Assembly: GCF_949628265.1 (NCBI RefSeq)
Contig: NC_088786.1
Location: 28,665,681-28,729,680, forward strand
Source of the DNA: Cloeon dipterum
Taxonomy: Eukaryota > Arthropoda > Insecta > Ephemeroptera > Baetidae
DNA length: 64,000 nucleotides
Reading direction: 5' to 3'
The notes under the pieces were generated by a model that saw only the letters and a program-made list of their open reading frames with translations, searched no databases and had not been told where the DNA came from. Of this stretch, positions 32,695 to 47,400 are shown in pieces (position 1 is the stretch's first letter; each line of letters starts with the position of its first letter). The position numbers were made by a program, and so were the translations under genes.

Positions 32695-35419
32695 GATGTT
32701 TATCTAAAGGATCCCCTAGTCGTTTTGAACGGTGGTGTCTCTCTCCTTTACACCAATTTCAAACCTTTGAATGAAAGACTACCTTGCTCACTCCCACGAA
32801 ACCTAGGCATATGACCATTGACAGAACAAAATTACCTTTCTAACATTCCATAAGAGGTAAATCCAAAGGTGTGGGGGAGAATTAAATGTTTAGAGTGAGA
32901 GACGCGGGTACTGCGAACCATTTATCATTATTTCGTTAACTCTTACGACTCAGCTTTTTGGTTTCTTTTTATGTTATATCTTTGAAATCGTTTAAATCAG
33001 AGTTATCTTTTGAGGCATTTATGTCTTGTGTCAAAGGATAATATAATAGTCCAATATTATTTAATATTATCTGCAAAGTTTTTCCACTGAATATGAAGGT
33101 GTTTCACTTTGTCAATCAAACAGATAAAATTTTAACTTCCTTGGAGCTTTAAAAAGGGATGTGTGGCGATTGAATAAAAATAGAGGGTTTTATAGTTCAT
33201 TAATATTTTATTATTTAACAATAAAAATTGCTTTTGAACAAAAGTGATACAAAATTAGAAGCACCTGTTTTGGTCATTATCCCAACCAAAATAGGAAGTT
33301 CTACCTTCTTAGCACAATGAGATTTTTCATTTCGAACCCATTTTATGACTTGTTCAAATTAACGTTCAAACGTGCACATTTTAGTAATGCTTCGTAGCAA
33401 TTGTGAAATGATAAAATGAAATAAATCGCAATCATCTAGTACAATCATTTTGGGTCTTTGTTCAACTAATGCTGGAAAAGTGATGCTTGCCTGCTATGTA
33501 CATAGAAATTGAGGTAGATAATATATAATTTTAAAACATTTATTCTTGTCCTTCTATAACATTTACAACTGTTTTATCCACTTTAGTGTTATACCTCTAG
33601 CATATGTGTATGCTCTCTTTATAATGGTACAGAGTGCCCAGATATGATTTTCGTAATTGCAGCTTTTCCAACTGTTAAAAAAGCGTACATCTTCACTTTT
33701 TCGGAAATTTATTGTACACGGAAGCATTGTCTGTGTTATATTTTCCCTCCATCTCGCTTTTTATTAAAAATACATTGACAAGATCCATTGAGTGGAACAA
33801 AACAATTAGTTGCATAATCACAAGACGTGAAAACATGATTTTACTCTCTGACCCTTTTTGTGAGACTTTTTGATATGGGTCAATCCACCACAATTACGTA
33901 GCATCTTTTTGCATAATTTACACACTAATTTTATTGATAGCTTTAGTACAAATTTATACAAGTATACCAGCCTCCAATCGGAGGCAGTGTTTAATCAGGA
34001 TAGGAACTCAACGATGCTTATAATGATAAACACGCGGCTTTTGTTGGACCTTGCGCTCTGTAAATCAGTTGGATGATGTGACAAGGCCCAACAGGATACG
34101 ACAAAACACTTTCTCTTAAATAGTTCACCTCTTGAGATCCGTCATGATATTCCTTGGTGAGTTTACATTTAATATGACTCATCTTTGGGTCCACTATTTT
34201 GGGGGAGAAACACTTTCCTACACAATATTTTACGCCTTCAATAATTTAACTGCGACAACATTCATCATTCGGGACAAAAACAAAAGTGGAATGTGAATGA
34301 GAAGAAAAGCATCTTAAATAAGACCTGGAGTGGAGAATATTTACAAATTAAATATAAGAGTGCACTAGTGCAGGTTCAGGAAATAACTGCAGTCTTGGAG
34401 TTAAAATACTAAAACTTTTGATTCAGCTGGGAATTTAAGTGTCCTCTGCGTAATGGCCTTAACGAGTCAAACCCAGATTGGCGATGCTTGAATCCACCAG
34501 GTGTTACTTTAGAATTGTATTGCGGCCCAAAAATTGACTCATTGAGCCCAAAATGAACCGCGGCCTACTTGGGCTGGAGCAAACAATAACTAATAATTAA
34601 AAAACAATCAGAATATAGTGTAAAAATTTTTCAAGAAACGTTTACCCATGAAACTACAAAAATTCAATAGGTGCATATATTTGTGTATATTACTGGAGTT
34701 GGAGGGCTAAAAAAACTCACAAAGTACCAATTGACGAAAAAATATCAACTGCCAGTTTGTTGACAAATTCAAAATAAAACTTGCAAGTTTTTGAAAGATT
34801 TGGTTCCATCTGTTTCGTTAGTCTATTACTTTGGCATAGATGGGGTATAAAATTGATGGAACACAGTTTCAGAATAGAATTTTCTCCATAGTGGAAGCAT
34901 ATCACTTGATTCAACAGAAAATATCATGAATGTGCTCAGGTAAGATGATTTGTGCCCAAAGTACTCTTAACGTGATTGATTCTTCCACTACATAGACAAG
35001 AAAGTTATTTTGAAGGTGTCTGATTAGCCACAACTCTGTATTTGAGTAGCCGACTTAAATTCCCAGCCACAGCTGATATATACGAAAAAATCCCATCGCA
35101 ATCTGCGTGAAAAGCAGCACTGAGCTACCAGACGGCACTTTGCTCAATAGTGCTGATTTAAGCCTCTAAAATTGTCTCTTAATCCAAAAACATTCACTAC
35201 GTCTGACACATTTACCTAGGTTGTTATGTACACGCACCAACACGCACACCTCAACGTTTCTTTTTGTCTCTCTTTAGTCGGCGGTCGGACCGTTACTTTG
35301 GTTTGTTGCGCATCCTACTTGCTGGGCGCTTGACTGAACAACAGGGTGCCTTTGGGGATGCGCGGAATGTAGCCGCAGGACCAGGCCGGGGGCGTGGGGT
35401 CGCCTCCGGGGGCCCGCTC
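32695..35419. other. AT-rich region downstream of the POU gene
   Basis: No coding exon was recognised. The segment nearest 35419 should be the long 3' UTR of the nubbin-type gene, and the remainder is AT-rich intergenic DNA. Possible minus-strand AATAAA signals occur (for example near 33210), but which one is used cannot be told from sequence. Confidence 0.4.
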
Positions 35420-38400
35420 TCAGTCGCTCGAGGACTGGTTCGATGGCGGATTTGGGTGCATCACCGACGTAGGGCTGCTGGCCGAGCCGAACACTGAGTG
35501 GCTCATGAGCGCCAATGGCGAGTGCATGCTGTGGTGCAGGCCGCGTGGTGACTGCGTCGGGCTCAGACTGGAGCTCAGTGAGGCGGCTGCGGCGGCCAAA
35601 ATGTTGGCGGAGTGGCCGCCTGGGCCGCCGTTGCCACCGTTGCCGCCGTGGCCACCGTTGCCGCAGTGGCCGCTCAGTGGCGGGCTGACCATGCCTGAGG
35701 CAGGAGGGTTTATTCTCTTTTCCTTCTGCCGCCTGAAAACGAAAATAGTGCATTTAGAACAGGTGATAAGATCATCAACAGAAAAGTTTATCTTTCAAGG
35801 CAACGTGAAATATTGATTTTATATGATAATTATGAAAATTATCCCTTCCCTGCCTTACTGACAAAAACCACTTTGAAATTTTTAAATAAATCTGAATTAA
35901 ATCGCTAACTTTAGCTTAACGTTGTTGAGGATGCCTTCCCTGGTCAGGGTTAATTCAGATTTATTTTATTACTATCATCAAAATTATTATCATTGCTATT
36001 AATTATAGTTGAGTAGGCTTGAGGTTCCTATTGTTCTTGAAACAGCGAAATCATGCAAGTTTGAGCAAGAGTCATTCAAATTACTTTGGTCAAACACAAA
36101 TTTATTAACATCAAAAGCAGGCTAAAAATTGAGATGACCTACTGTTCTTTGGAAGTCGTGGGAAGAAACTAGTAAAATTTCAACCTCGTCATTCGCTTCC
36201 AAAGTCTTGAACATTAGAAAAATCCATTTGACCATTCGTGGGAAAATTAATTAAATTGGAATGAAACAAAATCCTCAAGCCTACCAGAATTTTGGGGAAA
36301 ATTCATGTACTGAAAATTGATGCTTACCTATTGCAAAACCAGACACGCACGACTTCCTTCTCCATGCACAGACTCTCTGCCAGCATTGCGATCTCCTCAG
36401 AGGTCGGTTTTGGATTCTGCATGAACGCCTTTTCCAGGGCCACCCTGACGCTGGTTTCGATGGAAGTCCTTTTCTTTCTGCGCCGACCAATTGCTTCTGG
36501 CGTGGTCAGCGGGTTGTTGAGCGAGTTTGGGTTGGACATGCTGCTGTCGGCGTCTTCAAGCCACTTTTGCAGCAGCGGCTTCAGCTTGCACATGTTTTTG
36601 AAGGACAGGTTGAGCGCCTCAAAACGCGAGATTGTCGTTTGGGAGAAATCGTTGCCGTACAACTTGCCCATGGCCAAACCCACATCTCCCTGGGTGAAAC
36701 CTGATGCAGATAAACGAATTTAAAAAATGTGTCAAATAGAACAAATGTTTATTGGTAGCTTCATCTTACGCGAGACAGGAATTTAGAATTATTTCAGGCA
36801 TTGAAATCACCAATTTGCATGCAAATGAGATGACTTACCGAGTTTGATCCTGCGCTGCTTAAAGGTCTTGGCGAACTGTTCCAGTTCCTCGAGGTCGGTG
36901 GTTTCTTCATTAACCCCGTCGAGCAGAGAGCCGCCGCCAGCCTGCATGGTGGCGGCCGCCTTGGTGGCCGCGTGAAGCGCCGATGCCACAGTGGGAACGT
37001 GCGTGTGCGCTGGACTGCCCCCTGCGGCGGCCAGCTGCTGCTGCGGCGAGGCCGTGGCCGCTTGTGGGAGGTGGGGAGGGGCCGTGGAGCTCCTGGAGCC
37101 GGGAAGGGTTTGCGGGGTGCTGCCCTGCTGCGGCTGCTGGGGCGAGCGGTGCTTCTGGATCTGCTGCAACTGCTGCGCTGCCTGCGCTATTGCTTGCATA
37201 CTCTGTTCCCAAAAGACAAACGCAAAATAAGTTGCATGTTGGAGTGCTGCCTGTTAATTTAAGTTAAAGTCAAACAATGGGCACGCATGCAGAAGAAATC
37301 TGAAAGAAGAGTCTGTCCGGAAGTGTTACCTGCATAGCTTTAGCGTGATTCTGATTACGATGTGAGTGCATAGGTTGAGGATTAGAGAAGCCCTGATGAG
37401 GTACCAAACCCTAGAAATAGCACCGTAAAAAACTTTGTCCAAATTACATAAAACTAACAAAATTCCTTCATGATACTTCATTTTTTAAAAAGCAACATTT
37501 AGGAAGAGTTGAATATAATTAAAACCAGGCTACATCCTTGTTGTCAAAAAAGATAAATTCGCCGTTTTTATTCCTCGACCAGGACAGGATATTTAGGAAG
37601 AGGTTTATTAAAAATCTATTGTCGTGGTAAATAATTTTAAACTTTACATAAGCTTATTACATCTGGTTTCTCATTGAGATTTTAAACTAGACCCTCATAT
37701 TTTCGGGCAGAATGCATTTAGAAAGCGCAAGAAAGCGAAGATAGAGAGAACCTCCACCACCAGATGAATAGACTAACAATAAAAGATTAATCAATGTGAC
37801 TCACCTGATTCTGCAAGAAAAATTGTGCCTGCGGAGAGGCAGCAGACGCTCCGCCAGGTTGGAAAAGGACAAACTGTTGCAACTGTTGCTGCAGGCTGTG
37901 CTGATGCTGGCTAAGCGCATGTTGTAAGGCCTGCAGTTGATCGGCGTTCTGCAGGTTGCTAAAAGCGGCCGCCGCACTGCTGCTACTTTGGAGGGTTGAG
38001 ATTGCTGCAAGTTGGTTTTGCAGCATCGTTACGTGATTAGGAGCGCCCAAGTTCATCAGCTAGGAAGTAAACAAAATGTTATTTATCAGGCGAAGAGCCA
38101 AATTATAATAATCAAAAAGGTAAGTAGACCTGAGTAAATATTTTGTTAACAATACTAACTTACTTAAAAAAGAAAATGAAAATAGGCATTTAATTATAAA
38201 TATGAAATTTTATTTTTGCAACGTAAATTACAAGCAATTCATTAAAGATATAAAATTGAAAAGGGTTTTTATATGGATTTAAAATAAAATAATTTAAACG
38301 GGTAAAACCTTCAACACTGCCAAAAAAGATGCAGACCAAAAATAACTAAATCACGGTCAAACTTGTTAAAAAAAGTTTGTAAGTTAAGATTTGGCTACTA

Positions 38401-41400
38401 GGTACTATCCATCAAGAGATGTTGTTAATCACCTGTGATAAGGATGCGCTTTGGATGGCATTCAGGGCTGCGTGTAGGTTGCGTTCTGCGGCGCCGGACA
38501 GCGGCGGAGTGGTCCTGCAGCTGGTGGACGGCGAGACCGGGGAGCTGTTGGCCGTCGAGTTGCGGTGCGACGAGTCCGTCACCTGCAACAGCAGCGGTGG
38601 GTTTGAATTGTCGCTCGGACTGGAGCTGGGGTCGTGCGAGTGTGTGCTCTGCTGAACTTTTTGCGCGATATTTACGAGTCTGGGTGAATATCATGAATAG
38701 CAAACGACGGGGACAAAAAGGTGGCCCCACGAGTGAGCGGGCAGGTACGAGAGTGCTGACCACTCAATCATGCATTCAAACAGAAAACGAAAGAGGGAAC
38801 TTTGAAAACTAAACGCCGGCGCTCGCTCGCTCGACTCGTCTTGGAATTTTGCGCATAGCAAATGATGCGGCACATAAGGGGTGCAGGGTCGGTCGGTCCG
38901 GCTTCTCCCGAGAGGACCGAATCCACTCTCCATTCATGATCGAACTAACATGCACGGTCGCCAATTTAAAATGCAACATTCATACATATATATTAAGACC
39001 GAGACTGTTGGTTGCTACACACACATACACAAAAGACGGGCGGCTCCGTTCCCCGTCCTGCTCTCTTTTATTTAAACTTGGCGTTCTAAGGCACTGGACT
39101 TTGCATTCTATTTTATTCAAACCAATTCTTTTTTAATGAATTCAAATGTTTAAACACTACCAATACATTCTTTGACTAGAATAACATTAATTTTGGATTT
39201 TTTTAAGAAATGTCCAATGCCCAAGCTTGGTATCTAGGGTGAGATTTTTAACAGTTCGATGACACACGCACAAGTGCAATTCTTACCAGGTTGAGGGCTC
39301 CTCCACGGTCTGAGTCTGTGGAATCCTCGTTGATTGCGAGGGTTTGTCCAGGGGCGGCGTCACTGTGAACGGACCCTCTGCTGTGGCTGCGCATTTCTTC
39401 GTCTTCTTCGTCATCACTGCACGCGCCTCCGTTTAAGTGACCTGCCGCAACAGAAAAAGGAACGAAAGTTTTAAAAAAATGAACGAATTTCTGGGTCACA
39501 TCATTCATTCGGCACGCAACAACTGCCCCCTCGGGAGTGCCGACTGCTTTCTTTTTCCACTCGAGTCGAGGGGTGTTTGAGAAAAATATTAAGTCGCAGC
39601 TAATTTACATGCACTGACATTTTTACTGGTGGAGGAGGATAAGGGAGAGGCACCGCTGTTTCTTTAAGCCATTATCGGGGGATAAAGGTTGCCGACGATG
39701 GGGTGTGCGTGGCTGAGTTTTTTAGACGGGGGTGCGCTCGCCCCGGCAGATGCTTGCAATATCGCCGCCGCTCTTGATTGAGACGTGCGAGGGAAAATCG
39801 GGGACTGCAGCAAGACAATGATGCGATTACGAGTCGGATAAGAAGCGGCACGTTCTCAGAAAACAAAAAAGGAAAGCGGATCTTGTGTTGATTGATTTGC
39901 ATCCCTCTCCAGTGACGACACTTTGAAATGCTTTTAAAGCCTGATAGTGAATAGAAAAGATTTACGGACAAATACACTAGCCAGTAAATACACTTACAGT
40001 TTAACAATTCACTCTCTTTTTTAGCATATGAAATATTATCTATCACAAATAAACTTACTAGGAAAGGCAATGTCCTCCAAGACATACTAATTTAAAAACT
40101 TAAAATTTACAAATGGTATAAATTTTCTTCATGTCAGAAAACGCCTGAAAGAACACAAAATAATAAATTTTCCTTTAAAGTCAGTACCCTGAATAATGCA
40201 GAGACTGTTTCGGGCATTGGACCTCATCATCTAGACTTTGGTTTAGGCGAACTCATCAAGCATCTTTGATGCGTCAATCTCCAATAATAACTCTACCGGA
40301 TTTTTTCAGTTGGCACAAAAACGTCCTGCATTCTTCAAATTGTTGGAATATTACACGTGATTTCCAATGCCAAAATTTTAAAGGGTTGTACATATAATTA
40401 TCAAGGGAAAATAATATATATTTTTTCTAATTTATCCCTCGAGTATTTAATTTTAGCAATTGGAGTTGTCCAATTTGCGCAATTGATTCAATTTACAGCC
40501 GTGCTTGTGCACACGAGGACGGGTGGGAACGAGGCCGTCGCCATCGCGCTGCAATAATATTTGTCCATTTCAATTAACATTAAACGCCACGACCGCCATC
40601 AATTACGGAACCATAAATTAGTTGGCTGGCGTGTCACTCGATTATTACCCAATATAAATGCTAATGCCTGCTGTTGAGAGAAAAATGAAGAATTATTGCC
40701 TTCCATGCTGGCAGTTTGTGCGTATGTTTTTTCCCGCCCATCCATTCATTGTCACACGATCATCGAGAGAGCCTTTATTCACTCACCCCGTATTTAAAAT
40801 CCTCCCTCGCCTGGTAAAAAACACGCTAAAGTGATGGGGGACACGCTGCTCTTCGTTTTTTCTCGATCTCCATTTCGCAGCAGTCGCATGGAAGTAATTC
40901 GAGTGCGGGTCGGCGGCGCGTATTTGAGTATGCAAAGCGCACGAATTCGAGCCACAATGCGCAAAAGGATAACATTTGAGCGGGGAGCCAATGAGCCGGG
41001 TGATTGCGATTTCGTATGCATCAGTTGGAAGCATCGCAAGTGATACTGTCTACGGATGGAAATTGGAAAGGCAGTAAGACTGGGAACTGGGAAGCTTGAA
41101 ATTTTCATGCAAAGTGATCGATTTTATCGACCCTCAGAACCACTAGTAAGCGTAGCAAAAATCCCCAATAAATTATAATTTGCAATCCAGCAAAATATTT
41201 TAATTATCAGAAGGTCTGTTTAATTATTTATCCTCGGATTAATTTATTTTGATGTTTCAAAAGCTTTAAAGTTTAAGCTGCTATTTGGAAATGAAAAGTG
41301 TATTTTTACGTCAATTGAACTAAGACATTCATGCATTTCATGGCGAATAAAGAGTCTTGAAGTTAGTAAAATATTCAAGACACACGCGGGTGGCGAGCGG

Positions 41401-44400
41401 CGCCTGGCAAGCGGCTGGGTATGCATGCCAGCACGACTTTGATGTTCTCCTCGGCTGCCTACGCGTCAGGCGGCGTGTGAAAGAGGCAGGCAATGGAACA
41501 AGTTAATGGCACATGTAAATCGCTCCTTTGAGTATACTTGCGAGCTTTTGAATAAGGCGATTTTTTCGCGTCACTCATCCGTCTTCGTAATACGAATGGG
41601 GCCATTTTTGAGTGACGTTAAGCGATTGCTTTTACATCTGGGAGTCGATTCGATCCGCGTAACATTCATAATATGGAAATGGAAGTGTGAGAGGCGGCTA
41701 TGAATCACACACACAATCCGCATACCAAATCTCTCAATCACCGGCCGGCCGGCCGGCGCTGGACCCTCATAAAAAGTGCGGGAATTGAATATAAAAGCGG
41801 GAATTTGAATAAGGCCACACCGGTGGGTCGCGTGTGGCAGTGTGCGGCGGATCTCGGGGGCTCCGTGATGACCAACATAAAATGCGAAAAAGCCGAGCAA
41901 ATCCTGTCCTCTAGGTAAATCAGCGCGCCGGCGTCCGTGCTGAGGGATAATGCAAGATGGAGAGTAATAGTCACATGGGATGGGATTTTACAATATTATG
42001 CCCGCACTGGCCGCAACACGAAAATCCTTTTCGCTACATTATGTAGGTAGCAAATCGAGAAACGGAAGGCAAAAAGACCGCAGTGCAGCCGAGAGATTTG
42101 TTTGTGTTTTCCGCGCGGACACGCGGTAATATAAGGCGCGAGGGAAGATATAATAAACTTTTATAGGAGGCGCCGACGGATTTGGCGAATAAGGAAAACG
42201 GCCAGAGGCGACTCGAAAGCAAGATAATGGCTTTTTGTGTGGAAGCAGTCTTGCTTTCAGAGAAAAGCACGAGTATAAGATTCAAAATTTAAATTTAAAA
42301 CATTTAGAGAAGTGTATTTTCGTCTGCTGTACAACACATAAAACGTTATAAATTTAATTTCGTAGCCTCTCATCATTTACATTTGAATACGCGCAAAAAC
42401 CATTAAAACTAAAAAACGTTACAGTGCGGCAATACGAGAAAGGAAATGATCGCATTAACAACAGTTCTACGTGTGGATATTGCTCGAATTTATGTACTTA
42501 TTTTCTCATTACGCGGGAAAAACACACTCTCACGCAATAATAATAACAACAGTGAATTCATCTGTCGAACGAGAATCATGTAAATGCCACCTGCTGCATC
42601 TCGGCGCTTAATGCAGTCGATTTCCTGCTCCCATAAGCCTCGCGGAGGCAGTCACGCGAGCCGCGTACGCGAAAACCGCACTTGAAAGTGAAAAAAGGGG
42701 TCCGACCATAATATTATGAGCAACTATTAATTAGCATGCGTGGACGACAAAAGTGGCCGTTTTATCACAAAAATCCGAACATGTGTGCGTATGCAAAGCC
42801 GCGTCGTGGGAAGTTTTTAACGAGATCCGCCGGCGCGATATTTACGCGAGGTGCCTGGGAATTCATTTCCAACTTTTTGTCCGAAAAGTAAAGCGAGCGA
42901 AGCTAATTCGGCTATTTGTTAATACTGACTGGCAGCCGTCTGATAATTTAATTGAGTGGCTGTAATTAAGTTAGGAACTCATCGGATTTTAATTTCCGAG
43001 AAGCTGGACTTATTCTTAATTAATGCTTTCATGAATTTCGCTTGCGAGACAAATGTCTCATTATTATTTGCTCGCTGGACCAGAAGAGACTGCGTCGTTG
43101 TTGTCGCCGTCGTTATTGCATACTAGCCAATTAGACGTCACTCGAGTTAAGGTCACGAGACTCTTTTATTGCTGCGCCAACGCGGCCGGGGTGGGTAATT
43201 AAAAATAAATGAAAACGCTGCTCATTCTAGGAATCTAGACGCAACAGCCTTCTTATCTGATTATTATGCGAAACTCGCCCCGGCCGACACGGAACAATGA
43301 GAAATTTTAATTGCAAAATTAGAGACGCCCGCGGAATAATTATGAATTTAATTACCCTGAAGACGCCGTGGACAATGTGTATTTTGCGGCGATTCGGCGG
43401 AAATTTGAATTCCGCCAGCGTGCACTGCTTAAAACACTTCAAGGAAGTGGAGAAGGCCGGCAAAAGTTCGCAAATTACCACTGGATTTTGGCAGACTTGG
43501 TGATAATGTAGCAAATACGCAGCGGAGGATAAACTTGTTAAAAGCAGCCGAAAAGCTGGATCCCGTTTTGGAAAGAGTGAGGAAAAACAGCGAATTCTAT
43601 GTAGAAATAATACTGCCTCAAGATTTTTGATGTTGGGACGAAAGATGCAAGGAATGCATATAATAAAACGGCCTCAAGTATACATTTCAAAGAGCCGACC
43701 CCACGATACCTTTCAAAGAGCCGACCCCAAGATATTTACACACCAGTGTGGAAATAAAAAAAATAAGCAACAATTTCTGTGTATGGTCGGTCAGTGACAG
43801 CTTGTGCATGTAATTACTATTTTTTCCGAACAATTTAAAATGCAATATATTATTTAATCCTATTTGGTAGCATTACAAGAATCTGATCTTGAGTATATAT
43901 TGAATAAACTTTGAAACTAAACAATAGTTTTGAAAATAAATGGACACAGCCTCGAGTGGTCGCCTATTTCAAAATTTAAATAATAGTACTATACAGAAAT
44001 TTCTAAATATATTAAAATGCGTTCTTTGGTTGCTTCGCACAGTTTCCACAAAATGTAACAATTCATGGAGATTTAAAATTTCGTAAGGGTTTCTAATTTC
44101 AATGTACTAGATTGCTCAACACAAAATTGTTGAAAAGCATTCGTTATAAAAAAACACGTTGTAAAAAAGAATAGAAGATGAAATTATATACCCTGCTGGG
44201 TGGCCCAACATATTGTCACCCTGAATCATGCTTTTGTGTAGTCCTGTCCCCGCGTAAGCTTTGTGGTTACCCGACAGAGCAGATGTGGGAGGGTAATATA
44301 TTTTCAGGTAAAGCAATGTAAAAGACCTTCAGTGAATTTCAGCCAATTCCACGAATATTCAAAGCAATCTGACAGATACTCAAAACGAAATATTAGTCCA

Positions 44401-47400
44401 GAAGCTTACCTCTGGGTGAAGACGAAGACATGTTATCTCTTTCCATTCTGGTTATGATCGGCTCGGCTGTAAACAAAAGAAACGAAGGATTGTAGTCAAA
44501 ATTTATTTACCGCACGGCCTGCATTTTAATGGAGAGCAGAAACGATGTCGAAATTTTCTCGGCAAGAAATATGCACAAACATGCACAAGGTAATGAGCGA
44601 TTTGATTAAATTCTCAACCACATTCCAGCAGCTTGTCGGTCGGCGCGTGTACGTAATATAAGCAAATGTATTTATAATCATATGCAGAAACACGCTGTTA
44701 ATTTATTCTGAACACAGCGATTGGTTGGCGGTGATAACGGGTGCGCTGTCCATTCGTCGACGACATGCATACTCGAGAGCTGTCATTTAAACCATCATGT
44801 TTAGCACCTTAATTAATTAATTATTCATAAGCGCGCAACACAGATTGATAAAAAATAATAGTAGTGTAAAGGACGGCCAGCACGTTTCGTGCGCTCTACA
44901 GGATGTACCACAAGTTATTGGTGCGAATTTTTAATAACGCTATCATGGGCGTTGAACTCTGGATAGTGCTTTTCTATCTGGCGAGGTGATCTATATGCAC
45001 AAAGAGAAGCCACAGCAATGACATTTCAAAGCCTTGAAATTATTTGGCAAGCTGTATTTTTTAAACATTTCTATCAGCACCCCTTCATTTTTTTATATCA
45101 AAATGCTTGCGTAAACATTGATAAAAACTGCTGTGTAACTTCAGATTTGAATTAAATATTCTGTACTAAACAATATAAATAAGGTTTTCAATAATAAAAG
45201 ATTGTGTGCACTCTAAAATTTGATGGAAAATATGCATTTTTGAAGCAAAATTTCAGGCCCCTCTGTACGGATCTACGAATAAGCATACATATTCTGGCCG
45301 TGTTATTCTATCCTTGTTTGGCTAAACCAAACAGCGGCCTTTATGCAAATCGCTTTTTTGCTCGTTTACTCCGCTGAATAATGTTGCTGGCGCTCGCTGC
45401 CTGACAAATGGTCAATTTCTGCACTGCGCATATGGTCACGCCGACGCGCGTGCATGCTTTCCTCTTACATTGTTGTTGGCAGGCAGATGACGCTGTTTAA
45501 TCGAAAAAATGGCCAAATAATGACAACTAATCTCGCAGGAAGTGGCCGTAACGAATAATAAATAGAGACTGTCGCTTTTACATAATTTTACGGCGATTCC
45601 CGCGTTTTCCCTAAATGAGCGAGGTCCGCCGCTCGCTTTTCTGATAAAATGTTAATTTTCTAAACCGAGACGGGAAGCGCTGGAGATTTTAATTAGAGAA
45701 CAATAACTCAATTCCACGCTGAGACAGCGGTTGAAAGCTCATTTGCATTGACTACGAAAAATGTAAATAATGTTCTTAAACGAATTAATTAAAAAATATT
45801 CATCTAATATAATAATGAAAAATTGTAAATTGTATGATTTTATCAGACGAAGGTTTTGGAGGAAATATTATTTCTTCTTCATCTTTGTTTTCGTGCTCAC
45901 TCATTTACGCGTGAGGCATTTTGGACTAATAATGCATGCCGAATCAAAAAGCTCCATGTGACCACGCTCAAAATTAATCAGAGCCCTGATTACGACATTC
46001 ATGAGGTTGGGTCTCAACCAGGGAAGAATGTTGTTCTGTTGGGTCAACAACTTGTGCCATGCAGCATCGAATAAGAGCAATACGCGATCATCACCTTTCT
46101 CGTATTCGGCCGTGGCTGCTGCAGCGTCCCCGAGGGCCAGGGACCCCAAGATGGGGGGATGAGCGAGTTGTGGGGTGAATTGTGGTGCCTTAGGGGAACA
46201 TTGCGGTGCCTTTAACTCGTTGGCAAATGGCCCTTTCAATAACGAATGGAGCGGACACAGACAGCGACAGGCGAGATGCATAACAGCCTCCGATCGATAA
46301 GGGCATTAAGAGGCCGCCGGCCGGTGGGCCGCATGCATAATTCACGCGCCAACATGCACATCAGGGTGCAAATTAAACGATGCGGACCCGAACGCAAGTT
46401 TTCTTGTGCGCCAACGAGAATTATTCATAATTCTGCGGTGTGCATATTGAAGCCGATCACGCAATATTATTATTGTTCATCCGCATATGAAATATAAATT
46501 GACACCCCATCGTGCGCGCGTGTGTGCCGCCGCCAATTGATGGCCAATAATTTTTATGCTGCACACACTGGGTTAAATATTCACGAGCTCGCCCGCTCAA
46601 CAACGCGTGCACACACACAAACGCTCTCGGCCATCTATTGCGGAATATGACCACTTATAGGGATGAGATTTCAGTCAAGTTTCGCTTTAAAATTGATCCA
46701 AGTTTTTAACTAAACCTTCTAGCTGATTACTAACCGAGTCACAAATCTTCTAATTAATATCAGACTAAAATGTACGTATAAAATAGCAAATTGATATACA
46801 TTAAGAGAATTCAAAAAAATTAAAGTCATGTAATTTCGGAAAATCCCAATTTTTACAAGATGTGTCTCCGAAAATATTTTATTGCTACAAATTCACACTC
46901 AAAGAGCGAGGAAAATATTAAATGAAACCAAAAAAGCCCCTCGGACTGTTCGTCTTGGATTTTGGGCGCGCAGCGCTAGTTTTTCTCAATTTCACAACCC
47001 AAATTGATTTATGAATATGTTCTAGTGTAAATCACCACGAGAAGCAAACAGATGCGGCCTATTCGCTTCCTCTTGGTGCCAGCTGCTGCCGCTCTTTGAA
47101 TTGGCCAAATTATTCGCGCAACGCTATTTGGGGCGTAACTAATACAAAATTAACATTACATGATGCGCTCTCGTCTCTCGTGTCGCGGCACAGTCGTAAT
47201 TAAAACACTTGGCTCCTTGCAAATATTTATTTCCACTTCATGAATTTATGTTCTCCGCCGAGAGCTACAATTTCGTTCCGTACTTTCTCCTTGTTGCGCG
47301 TGCTCACCAACTGGATTGTGCTTGCACCATTTATATGCTGAAGTTTTTTTATGATAATTTCTACTGTGGTTAGCAAAGGTCGATCGAGTTCTTTCAAAAA

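Larger units (their letters stand above)
39442..44409 (-). other. Large nub intron (about 5 kb)
   Basis: No gene was found inside on either strand. It contains one octamer (39895-39902), a (CCGG)4 run at 41741-41756 and a 26-bp tandem duplication at 43685-43735. AT-rich and GC-rich patches alternate, with many TAATTA-type homeodomain cores, as in introns of developmental regulators. Confidence 0.5.

Noticed and set aside
32354-32707. 117-codon plus-strand frame
   Set aside because: It runs through the SINE; the same peptide appears in the other copy only because the element is repeated.
35274-35753. 159-codon minus-strand frame in a different frame from nub's last exon
   Set aside because: Arg/Pro/Gln-rich shadow of the Gly/Ser-rich nub C-terminal exon, whose true frame is fixed by the homeodomain.
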